This document shows, piece by piece, positions 1 through 6,721 of a DNA stretch of 7,532 nucleotides. A program made the translations under genes and the position numbers. Each line of letters begins with the position of its first letter. The first letter of the stretch is position 1. The notes beneath the pieces are model-generated. The model was not told the origin of the DNA and did not search any database. It saw nothing but the letters and a program-made list of their open reading frames with translations. The stretch covers positions 1 to 7,532 of the forward strand of contig JABMML010000023.1 of the NCBI GenBank assembly GCA_013205585.1, in the 5' to 3' direction. This DNA is from Chitinophagaceae bacterium. GTDB taxonomy: Bacteria > Bacteroidota > Bacteroidia > Chitinophagales > Chitinophagaceae.

Positions 1-189
1 AAATTGTCCTAAAATGGGAACCAATTGTAACCAAAACCAAATTTTTGGAATAGAGCATAGTTTAACAACTTCCCAGGTATTATAAATAGGAATCATTGCC
101 TTGGTTTTATCTGCCCCTGCTTTTACAAGCATACTATACATACCAATATGCCAACCCAACCAAAAAATGATAAAAATAACTAGTCCCAT
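1..189 (-). CDS. lepB: Probable signal peptidase I, N-terminal part (3' end cut by window edge)
   Basis: Only the first 63 codons are inside the window; the frame is still open at base 1. The start is the ATG at 187-189. No other ATG lies between it and the in-frame stop 17 codons upstream. The visible part holds a hydrophobic helix (about residues 2-22), then the motif IPIYNTWEVVKLC (residues 33-45), then a second hydrophobic stretch with WFWLQLVPILGQF (51-63). From family knowledge, signal peptidase I of Chitinophagaceae and related Bacteroidota carries an extra N-terminal membrane domain of this kind ahead of the Ser/Lys peptidase domain. That enzyme cleaves signal peptides from exported proteins at the inner membrane. 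The catalytic Ser and Lys lie beyond the window, so the assignment rests on this N-terminal pattern alone. The alternative is another membrane protein sharing the same domain. Confidence 0.6.
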   Translation of the reverse strand, partial: MGLVIFIIFWLGWHIGMYSMLVKAGADKTKAMIPIYNTWEVVKLCSIPKIWFWLQLVPILGQF

Positions 190-202
190 AAATAAGAAAT
201 TA

Positions 203-214
203 TTGTTATAACAA
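203..214. repeat. Perfect 12-bp palindrome in the lepB leader
   Basis: TTGTTATAACAA reads identically on both strands. It starts 14 bases upstream of the probable lepB ATG and abuts the hairpin at 215-239. It overlaps the predicted -7 box (212-219) and the likely transcription start. It could be an operator half-site pair or chance in AT-rich DNA; nothing else in the window repeats it. Confidence 0.3.
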
Positions 215-239
215 AAATATCCCTTTGTGAGGGATATTT
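205..239 (-). terminator. Intrinsic terminator downstream of pdhB
   Basis: Read on the minus strand, a perfect 9-bp stem AAATATCCC / GGGATATTT closes a 7-base loop (TCACAAA) and runs straight into TTGTTATAAC, which gives a short U-rich tail. It begins 65 bases after the pdhB stop codon and ends before the lepB start. This fits a terminator separating the two same-strand genes. The stem has only three G-C pairs and the U tract is short, so readthrough is possible. Confidence 0.6.
212..219 (-). promoter_or_regulatory. Candidate -7 promoter box for lepB
   Basis: On the minus strand this reads TATTTTTG, an exact match to the Bacteroidota primary-sigma -7 consensus TAnnTTTG. It ends 22 bases before the lepB ATG, nearly the same geometry as the identical box in front of pdhB. 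No clear TTG -33 element is visible about 19 bases further upstream. The box overlaps the 3' arm and U tail of the pdhB terminator. Confidence 0.35.
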
Positions 240-303
240 ATAAAAAGATTTAGAATTAACTCATTTTTAATTTGAAAGGCTTAAATAAAGGATGATTCTG
301 CAT

Positions 304-1290
304 TTACTTGTACTGATGCATTACCTCTTTAATTAACTTAACCGTTCTGCTAATATCTGGAATAGCTAGTGCAGTTAAATTAGGCGCATAGTGCATAGGT
401 GCATCGGCACTGGTAATTCTTCTAATGGGTGCATCTAAATAATCGAAACCTTCTTTTTGAATACGATAACTTAATTCAGAAGAAACAGAAGCAAATGGCC
501 ATTGCTCTTCCACTATTACTAATCTATTGGTTTTCTTAACGCTTTCTAAAACAGTCATCCAATCTAATGGACGAATGGTTCTAAGATCAATGACCTCTGC
601 ACTAATGCCTTCCTTCTCTAATTCTTCAGCGGCCCCTAAAGCTACTTTCATCATCTTGCTATAAGATACAATGGTAATATCACGGCCTGGTCTTTTGACA
701 TCGGCAAGTCCTAAGGGAATATAATACTCTTCATCAGGTACATCGCATTTATCTCCATACATGACTTCACTTTCTAAAAACATGATAGGATCTTCTTCAT
801 AACGAATGGCTTGCTTTAATAAACCTTTTGCATCATACCCATTTGCAACAGATACTACTTTAATACCTGGTATATTGGCTAAATAACTTTCAAAAGCAGT
901 TGAATGCTGCGCCCCTAATTGACCCGCACTTCCATTAGGCCCTCTCATCACAATTGGACAGCCTATTTGGCCTCCACTCATTGCTAGCATCTTACTTGCT
1001 GTATTTAATATTTGATCCAAGGGAAGTACCGCAAAGTTCCAAGTCATGAATTCAACAATAGGTCTTAAACCATTTTGAGCAGCTCCCACAGCCACTGCTG
1101 TAAAACCTAATTCAGATATTGGAGTATCAATAACGCGTTTAGCGCCAAATTCTGCTAACATACCCTGGCTTACTTTATAAGCGCCATTGTACTCAGCTAC
1201 TTCCTCCCCCATTAGCAAGACTCTTTCATCTCTTCTCATCTCCTCGCTCATGGCTTCTCGGATAGCTTCTCTTAAGGCAATTGATCGCAT
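304..1290 (-). CDS. pdhB: Pyruvate dehydrogenase E1 component, beta subunit
   Basis: A 328-residue protein matching full-length E1-beta. With E1-alpha it forms the thiamine diphosphate (ThDP)-dependent heterotetramer that decarboxylates pyruvate and acetylates lipoyl-E2 in the cytoplasmic pyruvate dehydrogenase complex. The N-terminal transketolase-like pyrimidine-binding domain (about residues 4-180) shows GEEVAEYNGAYKVSQG (28-43), DTPISELGF (55-63), in which E60 aligns with the Glu contacting the ThDP aminopyrimidine, and RGPNG...AQHS (116-130), in which H129 aligns with the conserved His of human E1-beta. The C-terminal transketolase-C domain (about 200-318) has DLRTIRPLD (235-243) and VIVEEQWPF (258-266). 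The ATG at 1290 gives the family's usual N-terminus. No E1-alpha or E2 gene adjoins: the upstream gene is a TonB receptor with its own terminator, so pdhB appears to be transcribed alone. Branched-chain 2-oxoacid E1-beta is the alternative, but the sequence is closer to the PDH type. Confidence 0.93.
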   Translation of the reverse strand: MRSIALREAIREAMSEEMRRDERVLLMGEEVAEYNGAYKVSQGMLAEFGAKRVIDTPISELGFTAVAVGAAQNGLRPIVEFMTWNFAVLPLDQILNTASKMLAMSGGQIGCPIVMRGPNGSAGQLGAQHSTAFESYLANIPGIKVVSVANGYDAKGLLKQAIRYEEDPIMFLESEVMYGDKCDVPDEEYYIPLGLADVKRPGRDITIVSYSKMMKVALGAAEELEKEGISAEVIDLRTIRPLDWMTVLESVKKTNRLVIVEEQWPFASVSSELSYRIQKEGFDYLDAPIRRITSADAPMHYAPNLTALAIPDISRTVKLIKEVMHQYK

Positions 1291-1313
1291 GAATAACTAT
1301 TTAATTTGAGTTG

Positions 1314-1321
1314 CAAAAATA
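1314..1321 (-). promoter_or_regulatory. Candidate -7 promoter box for pdhB
   Basis: The minus strand reads TATTTTTG, an exact TAnnTTTG match, ending 23 bases before the pdhB ATG. It lies between the receptor's terminator and pdhB, where an independent promoter is needed. No TTG is visible at the -33 position. The leader is A/T-rich without a Shine-Dalgarno sequence, as is usual in this phylum. Confidence 0.45.
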
Positions 1322-1356
1322 GAGATTTATAAAGGAAAAAAATAATTATAAGGCAT

Positions 1357-1396
1357 AAAAAAATCCCCTCAGCCTGAGCTAGTCAGGAGAGGGGAT
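1357..1396 (-). terminator. Strong intrinsic terminator of the TonB receptor gene
   Basis: On the minus strand the outer stem ATCCCCTC / GAGGGGAT (8 bp, 1363-1370 with 1389-1396) encloses an inner stem CCTGA / TCAGG around a 5-base loop, with a 1-2 base internal bulge. It is followed directly by a run of seven T. It begins 27 bases after the receptor stop codon. It is the most classical terminator in the window and isolates pdhB from the receptor. Confidence 0.9.
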
Positions 1397-1423
1397 CTAA
1401 AATCTAACCCACCTTAAAACGAA

Positions 1424-4357
1424 TTATAATACGTTATATGCAAAACTTATATAGTATAGGCCGCCTATTCCAGGGCTACCAAAACCAGTATAATAGTATT
1501 TGTTCATTACGTTAGTTCCACCTATTTTAACCAAAGACTTAATTTTAGGTACTTTATAAGTAAGAACTGCATCTACTGTATTGTAAGAAGGAACAAGACC
1601 AGCTACGAAAGTACCTTCATAGGCAACTTCATCTTGGTAGTGTAGGCTAATATTAAAACCTAATCTGTTATTCATCAATAAACCTGGATGGCTTAAACCG
1701 AAGTTAGATCTCCATGTAGGTGTGTTGAAATAAGAGATAAAGCCTTTAGGTAATTCACCAATTTCATCTGTGAAAAGGTTTGCAGTAAATACAAAACGAT
1801 TAGGTAATAAATAATCTACTGAAGCACCCCATCCTTTTGTAGATACATTAGCAGTAGCATTAGCTGAAATACTATAAGCAATTCTCTTACCCGCATCTAA
1901 TACATCTAATGGACTAGGGCTAGCTGCATTTCTTGATTGTAATACAGTTACACCACTGATGAAATTTTCATAGCGACCTGAGTATGCGTAGAAATCAACT
2001 AATAATTTCTTAGCAATTAAAGTTTTGTAACCAATCTCAAATGAATTCATTGATTCAGGTTTAAACTCTCCAAATACTTGTTGCTTTAATAAAGCAGGAT
2101 TAGGTGCTCCTGCAGCAGCAGAAGCGCCAAATGCATTCACACTTGCTAAAGTATAAGCAGGGTTGGTATTGAATTTATAGTAATCTCTTAATTGAGGTAA
2201 ACCTCCCATTAAACGAGTACCACCACCCACTAACAAGTTGATCCATTGGTTTTGAGTAGTTGGGAAACGATAAGCGTTTTGATAAGAAAGACGGATATTG
2301 TTGTCTTCTGCTAATTTCACCACTGCAGAGAATCTTGGGGTGAATTTACCTTTGAAGTTAGTGTTCTTGTCATAACGACCTGAGAATGATAATTTCAAAA
2401 CATCTCCAAAGAATTTCTTAGAAAGTTGAGAAAAAGCACCAGTCTCACTAATATATATTCTTCCAGCTGTGTCAGCAAATAATGTTCCTTGAGAGTTTAA
2501 GGTATATAATTTTGAAGTTCCACCTACTAACCAGTCAATATCGTACTTATTTAATTTTAACACTTCAGTTAAATTCAAAGTACCTTCTGCAACACTTAAT
2601 CTAGATTGATCTAAAAACTTACCGCCATTTTTAGAAATAGGCGTAGAAGCGATTGTTTTGAAAAGTGAATTATCAGCTATATTACCTGTTGGTCTACCAG
2701 CATCAGCTATTACACGTGCAGCATTGTTTGCAGCAGTATAGTCTAAACCAGCATCTCTGTATTGAGTGTAGGCACCAGTATATTGTTGATACCAAGTAGC
2801 ACTTGGCTTCCAAGTTTCATTGAATAAACGAGTGGTAATAGTTGCGTTAAATGAGTTACCTGCATCTTCCAATGTTTTATAAGCACGGAACATCCAGTTT
2901 TTAGATTTCACTTCAAACTTTAATTGACTCAATGCAAAATCACGTAAAGAATAACGATCAGAACCTGTGTATACAGTATTTCCAGAACCTGTATAAGCAC
3001 TCAATGAAGCTTCTGTTTTATCGTTTACTTTATAATGAACTGATCCAGTAACTTTTAAATTTTTTGCAGTTGGGTTGATGACAGAAGCTTCCCCATATCC
3101 AGTTCTAGAAACGTTCATGTCTTTATACCAACCTTTTGCATCACCAAACAAGAAAGCTGCATAAGGAACTAAACCAGCTGTTGCTGGGCTAGCGCCTAAA
3201 AATGCACCATACTTAGCAAGTGTATTATACACTGCAGAAGCACCTTGTAATTGAGCCAATACTGTACTTGCACCAGCACCATAAGCACCTGCTAATTGAG
3301 CAAGGATACCTGCTTTTACTGGAGCAATTAAGCCTGAATTAATATTCAAACTTGTTTCATCACCATATAAATTAATACCATCATAGTTAGGATCAGATAA
3401 TCTTGTACCAGCGATAACACCACCATTTCCATTTCCAATTAATCTAGAATAGTTAGAATTGTTATTTGCTAACCAGTCTTGCGCCTCTGTATATTGAGCA
3501 CTTACTTTGTAAGCAAAACGATCGCCAATTGTACTAGCCCATCTTACTGTATAATCTACAAAAGGAGCTCTAGGACGTTGAGATTCATCAACATGGTTAA
3601 CACCTTGCTTTACTTGAAAACTTAAACCTTGGTATTTGAATGGGTTTTTGCTGTTAATTAAAACAGTACCATTCATACCACCAGAACCATATAATGCAGA
3701 AGAAGCACCTGGTAATAATTCAATATTATCCACGTCTAGTTCTGTTAAACCAACGACACTTGATACAGAGAAATTTAAACCAGGTAACTGGTTGTCCATT
3801 CCGTCAATTAATTGGTTCATACGGTTATTACCACTGCTATTAAAACCTCTTGTAGAAATACTTCTAAATAAAATACTTGCAGCTATTACGTCTACTCCTT
3901 TTAAAGTTCCAAGAATATCATAATAACCAGAAGCAGGTGCAGTTCTAATATTAGCACTACTAATTCTTTCAATTGTTACCGGAGATTCAAGAAATTTCTC
4001 TGATACTCTTGAAGCGGACACTACAACATCAGAACCTAGTACAAAGGCTGGACTAAGGCTAACATTTAAACTAGCTGTATTGTCATTGACAACCACTTCC
4101 TTATTAGTAAAACCCACAGAAGAGAATACCAAGGTATAAGGTGTTTTTTGAGACACAGTTAACTTGAAATTACCTCTGTCATTAGTGTAGGTTCCAGAAT
4201 TATTCCCTTTTAGGGTAACTGAAACTGCAGCTACTGTTTCTGAAGTACTTGCATTTTTTACAGTACCTGAAACACTACTTGCATTTTGAGCATTTGCTGT
4301 AAATACTACAAGAGTAGATAGGCAAAAGATTGCAAAATGGCTTAAACATTTTTTCAT
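1424..4357 (-). CDS. TonB-dependent outer-membrane receptor with CarboxypepD_reg-like N-terminal domain
   Basis: A 977-residue outer-membrane transporter driven by TonB-ExbBD; the substrate is unknown. A signal peptide (residues 1-23) has a hydrophobic core and a cleavage site at ANA|QN. A carboxypeptidase-regulatory-like beta-sandwich follows (about 28-105; GTVKN, NDRGNFKLTV, FSSVGF). DVVVSASR (110-117) resembles a TonB box. The plug (about 123-237) contains STRGFNSSGNNRMNQLIDG (168-186) and IELLPGASSALYGSGGMNG (212-230). The rest is a beta barrel rich in aromatic and Asn/Gly residues, ending in GGLYYISFAYNVL. An alanine-rich insert sits at about 341-406 and a smaller one at 735-757. It is not a typical SusC: there is no neighbouring SusD lipoprotein gene, and the plug end departs from the SusC pattern. 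It appears monocistronic, with its own terminator, and is divergent from purC. Iron-chelate, cobalamin-like or sugar ligands are all possible. Confidence 0.92.
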   Translation of the reverse strand: MKKCLSHFAIFCLSTLVVFTANAQNASSVSGTVKNASTSETVAAVSVTLKGNNSGTYTNDRGNFKLTVSQKTPYTLVFSSVGFTNKEVVVNDNTASLNVSLSPAFVLGSDVVVSASRVSEKFLESPVTIERISSANIRTAPASGYYDILGTLKGVDVIAASILFRSISTRGFNSSGNNRMNQLIDGMDNQLPGLNFSVSSVVGLTELDVDNIELLPGASSALYGSGGMNGTVLINSKNPFKYQGLSFQVKQGVNHVDESQRPRAPFVDYTVRWASTIGDRFAYKVSAQYTEAQDWLANNNSNYSRLIGNGNGGVIAGTRLSDPNYDGINLYGDETSLNINSGLIAPVKAGILAQLAGAYGAGASTVLAQLQGASAVYNTLAKYGAFLGASPATAGLVPYAAFLFGDAKGWYKDMNVSRTGYGEASVINPTAKNLKVTGSVHYKVNDKTEASLSAYTGSGNTVYTGSDRYSLRDFALSQLKFEVKSKNWMFRAYKTLEDAGNSFNATITTRLFNETWKPSATWYQQYTGAYTQYRDAGLDYTAANNAARVIADAGRPTGNIADNSLFKTIASTPISKNGGKFLDQSRLSVAEGTLNLTEVLKLNKYDIDWLVGGTSKLYTLNSQGTLFADTAGRIYISETGAFSQLSKKFFGDVLKLSFSGRYDKNTNFKGKFTPRFSAVVKLAEDNNIRLSYQNAYRFPTTQNQWINLLVGGGTRLMGGLPQLRDYYKFNTNPAYTLASVNAFGASAAAGAPNPALLKQQVFGEFKPESMNSFEIGYKTLIAKKLLVDFYAYSGRYENFISGVTVLQSRNAASPSPLDVLDAGKRIAYSISANATANVSTKGWGASVDYLLPNRFVFTANLFTDEIGELPKGFISYFNTPTWRSNFGLSHPGLLMNNRLGFNISLHYQDEVAYEGTFVAGLVPSYNTVDAVLTYKVPKIKSLVKIGGTNVMNKYYYTGFGSPGIGGLYYISFAYNVL

Positions 4358-4387
4358 AGATTATTGTTTTTTGATTGAATCGTGATA

Positions 4388-4396
4388 CAAATTAAC
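4388..4396 (-). promoter_or_regulatory. Weak candidate -7 box for the TonB receptor gene
   Basis: The minus strand reads GTTAATTTG, one base short of an exact TAnnTTTG arrangement (TA-AT-TTG). It ends 30 bases before the receptor ATG. No clear -33 TTG is seen. It shares the 99-base divergent intergenic region with the purC promoter. Confidence 0.25.
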
Positions 4397-4399
4397 ATA

Positions 4400-4430
4400 T
4401 TGTTCGCATTCTAGAAAAAATTATCATTTG
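4400..4430 (+). promoter_or_regulatory. Candidate purC promoter
   Basis: A TTG at 4400-4402 is followed, after 19 bases, by TATCATTTG at 4422-4430. This resembles the Bacteroidota TTG / TAnnTTTG promoter with one extra base inside the -7 box. The box ends 26 bases before the purC ATG. The leader is A/T-rich without a Shine-Dalgarno sequence. Confidence 0.4.
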
Positions 4431-4456
4431 TATCTTAAAAAAATTATTTTTACACT

Positions 4457-5383
4457 ATGAATAGAAAGCCTTTCCCCCACCAAATTAATGAGTATCATGG
4501 CAAAGTAAGAGATGTCTATTACATTGATAACCAATTACTTGTAATGATTGCCAGTGATAGAATTTCAGCTTTTGATGTCATTTTACCCAGCCCCATCCCT
4601 TTTAAGGGCCAGGTCCTAAATCAAATAGCCGCCTATATGTTGGCAGCCACCAGGGATATTTGCCCTAATTGGCTATTAGACACCCCCGCCCCCCATGTGG
4701 CCATTGGTAAAAAATGTGAGCCCTTCAAAATTGAGATGGTCGTGCGGGGTAACTTAGTAGGTCATGCCTGGAGAACCTATAGCGCAGGGGGTAGAAATTT
4801 ATGTGGGGTAAGCTTGCCAGAAGGCATGGCTGAAAATGATTTTTTTCCTAGCCCTATTATTACCCCTTCCACTAAAGCCAGTGAAGGACATGATGAAGAT
4901 ATTTCTAAAGAAGAAATTATTAAACAAGGTTTAGCCTCCGCAACGGACTGGGAAGTACTGGAAAAATATGCTTTGGCTTTATTTCAAAGAGGAAAAGAAA
5001 TTGCCACTAAACAAGGATTGATTTTAGTGGATACTAAATATGAATTTGGAAAAATTGGAGACACCATTTATTTAATGGATGAAATTCACACACCCGATTC
5101 TTCTCGTTATTTTTATGCAGATGGCTTTGAACAAAGACAAGCCAGTAAAGAAAAACAAAAACAATTAAGTAAAGAATTTGTGCGCGAATGGTTAATTGCG
5201 AATAATTTTATGGGTAAAGAAGGACAAACAGTACCTGCTATGTCTGCACAGTGGATTGATACTATTTCTAAAAGATATATTGAGCTTTACGAACAAGTGA
5301 TTGGCGAAAAATTCAAACCGCAGCAATTGTCAGAAGAAGAAACTTATAAAGTTGTTTGTGCATCGCTAGAAAAGCTTAGTTAA
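4457..5383 (+). CDS. purC: Phosphoribosylaminoimidazole-succinocarboxamide synthase (SAICAR synthetase)
   Basis: A 308-residue cytoplasmic enzyme of de novo purine synthesis. It condenses CAIR with L-aspartate, using ATP, to give SAICAR. The SAICAR synthetase fold is covered end to end: GKVRDVY (15-21) and ASDRISAFD (32-40) in the nucleotide-binding N-terminal part, [10 protein letters not shown] (49-58), [14 protein letters not shown] (95-108), [15 protein letters not shown] (136-150), LVDTKYEFG (190-198) and [12 protein letters not shown] (208-219). At about 300 residues it belongs to the longer form, like yeast ADE1, rather than the roughly 240-residue form of E. coli. The ATG start places GKVRDVY at the expected distance. 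It is the only plus-strand gene here and has no pur neighbours, so it is probably transcribed alone between a divergent receptor gene and a convergent trhO. The leader shows no obvious purine riboswitch. Confidence 0.95.
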   Translation: MNRKPFPHQINEYHGKVRDVYYIDNQLLVMIASDRISAFDVILPSPIPFKGQVLNQIAAYMLAATRDICPNWLLDTPAPHVAIGKKCEPFKIEMVVRGNLVGHAWRTYSAGGRNLCGVSLPEGMAENDFFPSPIITPSTKASEGHDEDISKEEIIKQGLASATDWEVLEKYALALFQRGKEIATKQGLILVDTKYEFGKIGDTIYLMDEIHTPDSSRYFYADGFEQRQASKEKQKQLSKEFVREWLIANNFMGKEGQTVPAMSAQWIDTISKRYIELYEQVIGEKFKPQQLSEEETYKVVCASLEKLS

Positions 5384-5436
5384 GCTATAGAATAGAAATT
5401 TAAAAATTAATTTCATTTCTGAACTTCGAGTCTAAA

Positions 5437-5480
5437 GTTTTAATTTAAAACTTAAATTAGAATAAGTTTTAAATTAAAAC
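5437..5480. repeat. 18-bp perfect AT-rich inverted repeat after purC
   Basis: The arms at 5437-5454 and 5463-5480 are exactly complementary over 18 bases (GTTTTAATTTAAAACTTA with its reverse complement), separated by an 8-base loop. Only two pairs per stem are G-C. Each arm also contains a 13-base near-palindrome (TTTTAATTTAAAA), so alternative folds or a cruciform are possible. There is no U tract on either side, so it is a poor classical terminator. It may be a 3'-end stability hairpin of the purC mRNA or a mobile-repeat remnant. Confidence 0.7.
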
Positions 5481-5495
5481 ACTCTAATAATTTAT

Positions 5496-5512
5496 GCAAA
5501 TCAAAGATTTGC
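5496..5512. repeat. Small perfect hairpin in the purC-trhO gap
   Basis: GCAAATC / GATTTGC pair perfectly over 7 bases around an AAA loop. It lies between the 18-bp inverted repeat and the terminator structure. No U tract follows. The function is unknown and it may simply add 3' structure to the purC transcript. Confidence 0.5.
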
Positions 5513-5520
5513 TAGGTGTA

Positions 5521-5603
5521 GAAAAAGTAAAAATGAATCGTTAAAAAATTGTGCATGTCTGAGCGAAGCGAGTTCACAATTTTAGATTCTTTTTTAATTT
5601 TTT
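5521..5603. terminator. Probable bidirectional terminator between convergent purC and trhO
   Basis: The stem AAAATTGTG (5545-5553) / CACAATTTT (5575-5583) is extended by GAATC (5535-5539) / GATTC (5585-5589) across a small internal loop. On the plus strand TTTTTTAATTTTTT follows at once (5590-5603), fitting a purC terminator. On the minus strand the structure is followed by ATTTTTACTTTTT (complement of 5522-5534), fitting a trhO terminator. The apical 21 bases contain GCGAAGC (5563-5569), a sequence known to form an unusually stable DNA mini-hairpin. The placement between convergent genes supports the reading. Confidence 0.7.
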
Positions 5604-5605
5604 AG

Positions 5606-5615
5606 CGTCATGACG
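5606..5615. repeat. 10-bp palindrome near the trhO 3' end
   Basis: CGTCATGACG is a perfect palindrome 22 bases beyond the trhO stop codon. With the neighbouring GAGCGAAGCGAG it resembles dispersed intergenic repeat fragments common in Bacteroidota genomes. That resemblance is from memory and untested here. Confidence 0.35.
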
Positions 5616-5637
5616 AGTAGAGAAGAATGAAATATTT

Positions 5638-6678
5638 TTAAATATCTATTCCTAAGCGAGGTCTTAAGCGTTGCTTGCTTTTATTAAAAATTTGCTGGCC
5701 TTTATCAATGCCTTTTCGAAGTTCAATTTGTTTTTCTTCAGGCAAATGCACAATATCGGTGCAGGCCTGTGTGCAACAGCCCGCATAGGTTTCAGCACAA
5801 GAAGTACATTGAATAAATAATAAATGACAACCATCGTTTTTACAGTTGGTATGCGTATCGCATGGCGCCCCGCACTGATGACATTTTGAAATAATATCTT
5901 CCGTAATTTTTTCGCCCAGTCTATCATCAAATACAAAGTTTTTTCCTTTGAACTGGCTCTCTAACCCTAGTTCTTTGATTTGATTGGCATAATTTATAAT
6001 ACCCCCTTCTAAATGAAAAACATTTTTAAATCCATGATGCAACATATAGGCACTTGCTTTTTCACAGCGAATACCTCCTGTACAATACATGATAATATTT
6101 TTATCCTTTTTATCCTTCATCATACCTGCTGCCATGGGTAATTGCTCTCTAAAAGTATCTGAAGGAATTTCAAGGGCATTCACAAAATGCCCCACTTCAT
6201 ATTCATAATGATTACGCATATCAATGACAATGGTTTCAGGTGAACTTATTAATTCATTCATCTGCAGGGCATTCACATAATTGCCTTTGTTTTCCATACT
6301 AAAACTTGTATCCTCAATTCCATCGGCTACAATTTTACTACGCTGTTTAATACGAAGTACCCAAAAACTTTTTCCATTATCGTTCACCGCTATATTTAAT
6401 CTTACACCCTCTAACCCTTTAATGGAATATAAATAAGTTGTAAAGTCTTCGAATAAATGGGCGGGTACACTTACTTGTGCATTAATACCTTCACTGGCAA
6501 TATAAATACGGCCAAAGACTTGTAAATGATTCAAACCCTTATACAATTCATCTCTAAAAACCAAGGGGTCTTGAATAGTAAAGTACTGATAAAAACTGAT
6601 GGTGGTACGCGGAAAATTTTCCTCGTATAGTTTTTCTTTCAACTCCTTATTGGAGATGCGATTGTGCAGCACTGACAT
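5638..6678 (-). CDS. trhO: tRNA uridine(34) hydroxylase TrhO (rhodanese family, YceA-type)
   Basis: A 346-residue protein close to E. coli TrhO/YceA along its whole length. The family hydroxylates U34 of tRNA anticodons in an oxygen-dependent, prephenate-independent way. This gives 5-hydroxyuridine, the precursor of other wobble modifications. The N-terminal ferredoxin-like domain (about 25-115) has [11 protein letters not shown] (23-33), [19 protein letters not shown] (54-72) and GKSFWVLR (102-109). The rhodanese domain (about 145-240) has [14 protein letters not shown] (152-165) and the active-site loop [10 protein letters not shown] (199-208) with catalytic Cys199. A Cys-rich tail (266-306) holds ten cysteines, including CHQCGAPC and CKNDGC, and looks like metal-binding knuckles. 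The ending [13 protein letters not shown] (331-343) is basic. The start ATG matches the family start (MSVLHNRIS). It has a probable promoter and leader hairpin upstream and appears monocistronic. Confidence 0.94.
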   Translation of the reverse strand: MSVLHNRISNKELKEKLYEENFPRTTISFYQYFTIQDPLVFRDELYKGLNHLQVFGRIYIASEGINAQVSVPAHLFEDFTTYLYSIKGLEGVRLNIAVNDNGKSFWVLRIKQRSKIVADGIEDTSFSMENKGNYVNALQMNELISSPETIVIDMRNHYEYEVGHFVNALEIPSDTFREQLPMAAGMMKDKKDKNIIMYCTGGIRCEKASAYMLHHGFKNVFHLEGGIINYANQIKELGLESQFKGKNFVFDDRLGEKITEDIISKCHQCGAPCDTHTNCKNDGCHLLFIQCTSCAETYAGCCTQACTDIVHLPEEKQIELRKGIDKGQQIFNKSKQRLRPRLGIDI

Positions 6679-6693
6679 AGCTTAAATTTTTAT

Positions 6694-6710
6694 CCCAATT
6701 ACAGGTTGGG
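6694..6710 (-). other. Small hairpin in the trhO leader
   Basis: On the minus strand CCCAA / TTGGG form a 5-bp stem around a 7-base loop, starting about 12 bases downstream of the predicted -7 box. It ends 15 bases before the trhO ATG and is followed by ATAAAAATTT. It may affect leader stability or translation initiation. It is too weak and poorly placed to be called a terminator with confidence. Confidence 0.35.
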
Positions 6711-6721
6711 GAAATTCAATA

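Noticed and set aside
3636..3923. A 95-codon plus-strand open frame inside the TonB receptor gene
   Set aside because: It lies wholly antisense to a well-supported plug-domain coding region, has no recognisable family features and no leader signals; it is a shadow of the receptor frame.
1424..4357. Calling the receptor a SusC/RagA polysaccharide transporter
   Set aside because: The N-terminal domain is similar, but there is no SusD gene beside it and the plug end (ALYGSGGMNGTVLINSKNP) differs from the usual SusC pattern.
4358..4456. Purine riboswitch or shared operator controlling both purC and the receptor
   Set aside because: The 99-base divergent region is AT-rich with candidate -7 boxes only; no conserved aptamer-like pairing or palindrome was found.
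5384..5637. Insertion-sequence remnant or CRISPR-like array
   Set aside because: The repeats are different inverted repeats, not regularly spaced direct repeats, and no transposase fragment or target duplication could be seen.
5664..5936. A 90-codon minus-strand open frame in another frame of trhO
   Set aside because: It overlaps the conserved Cys-rich C-terminus of TrhO and shows no domain of its own.
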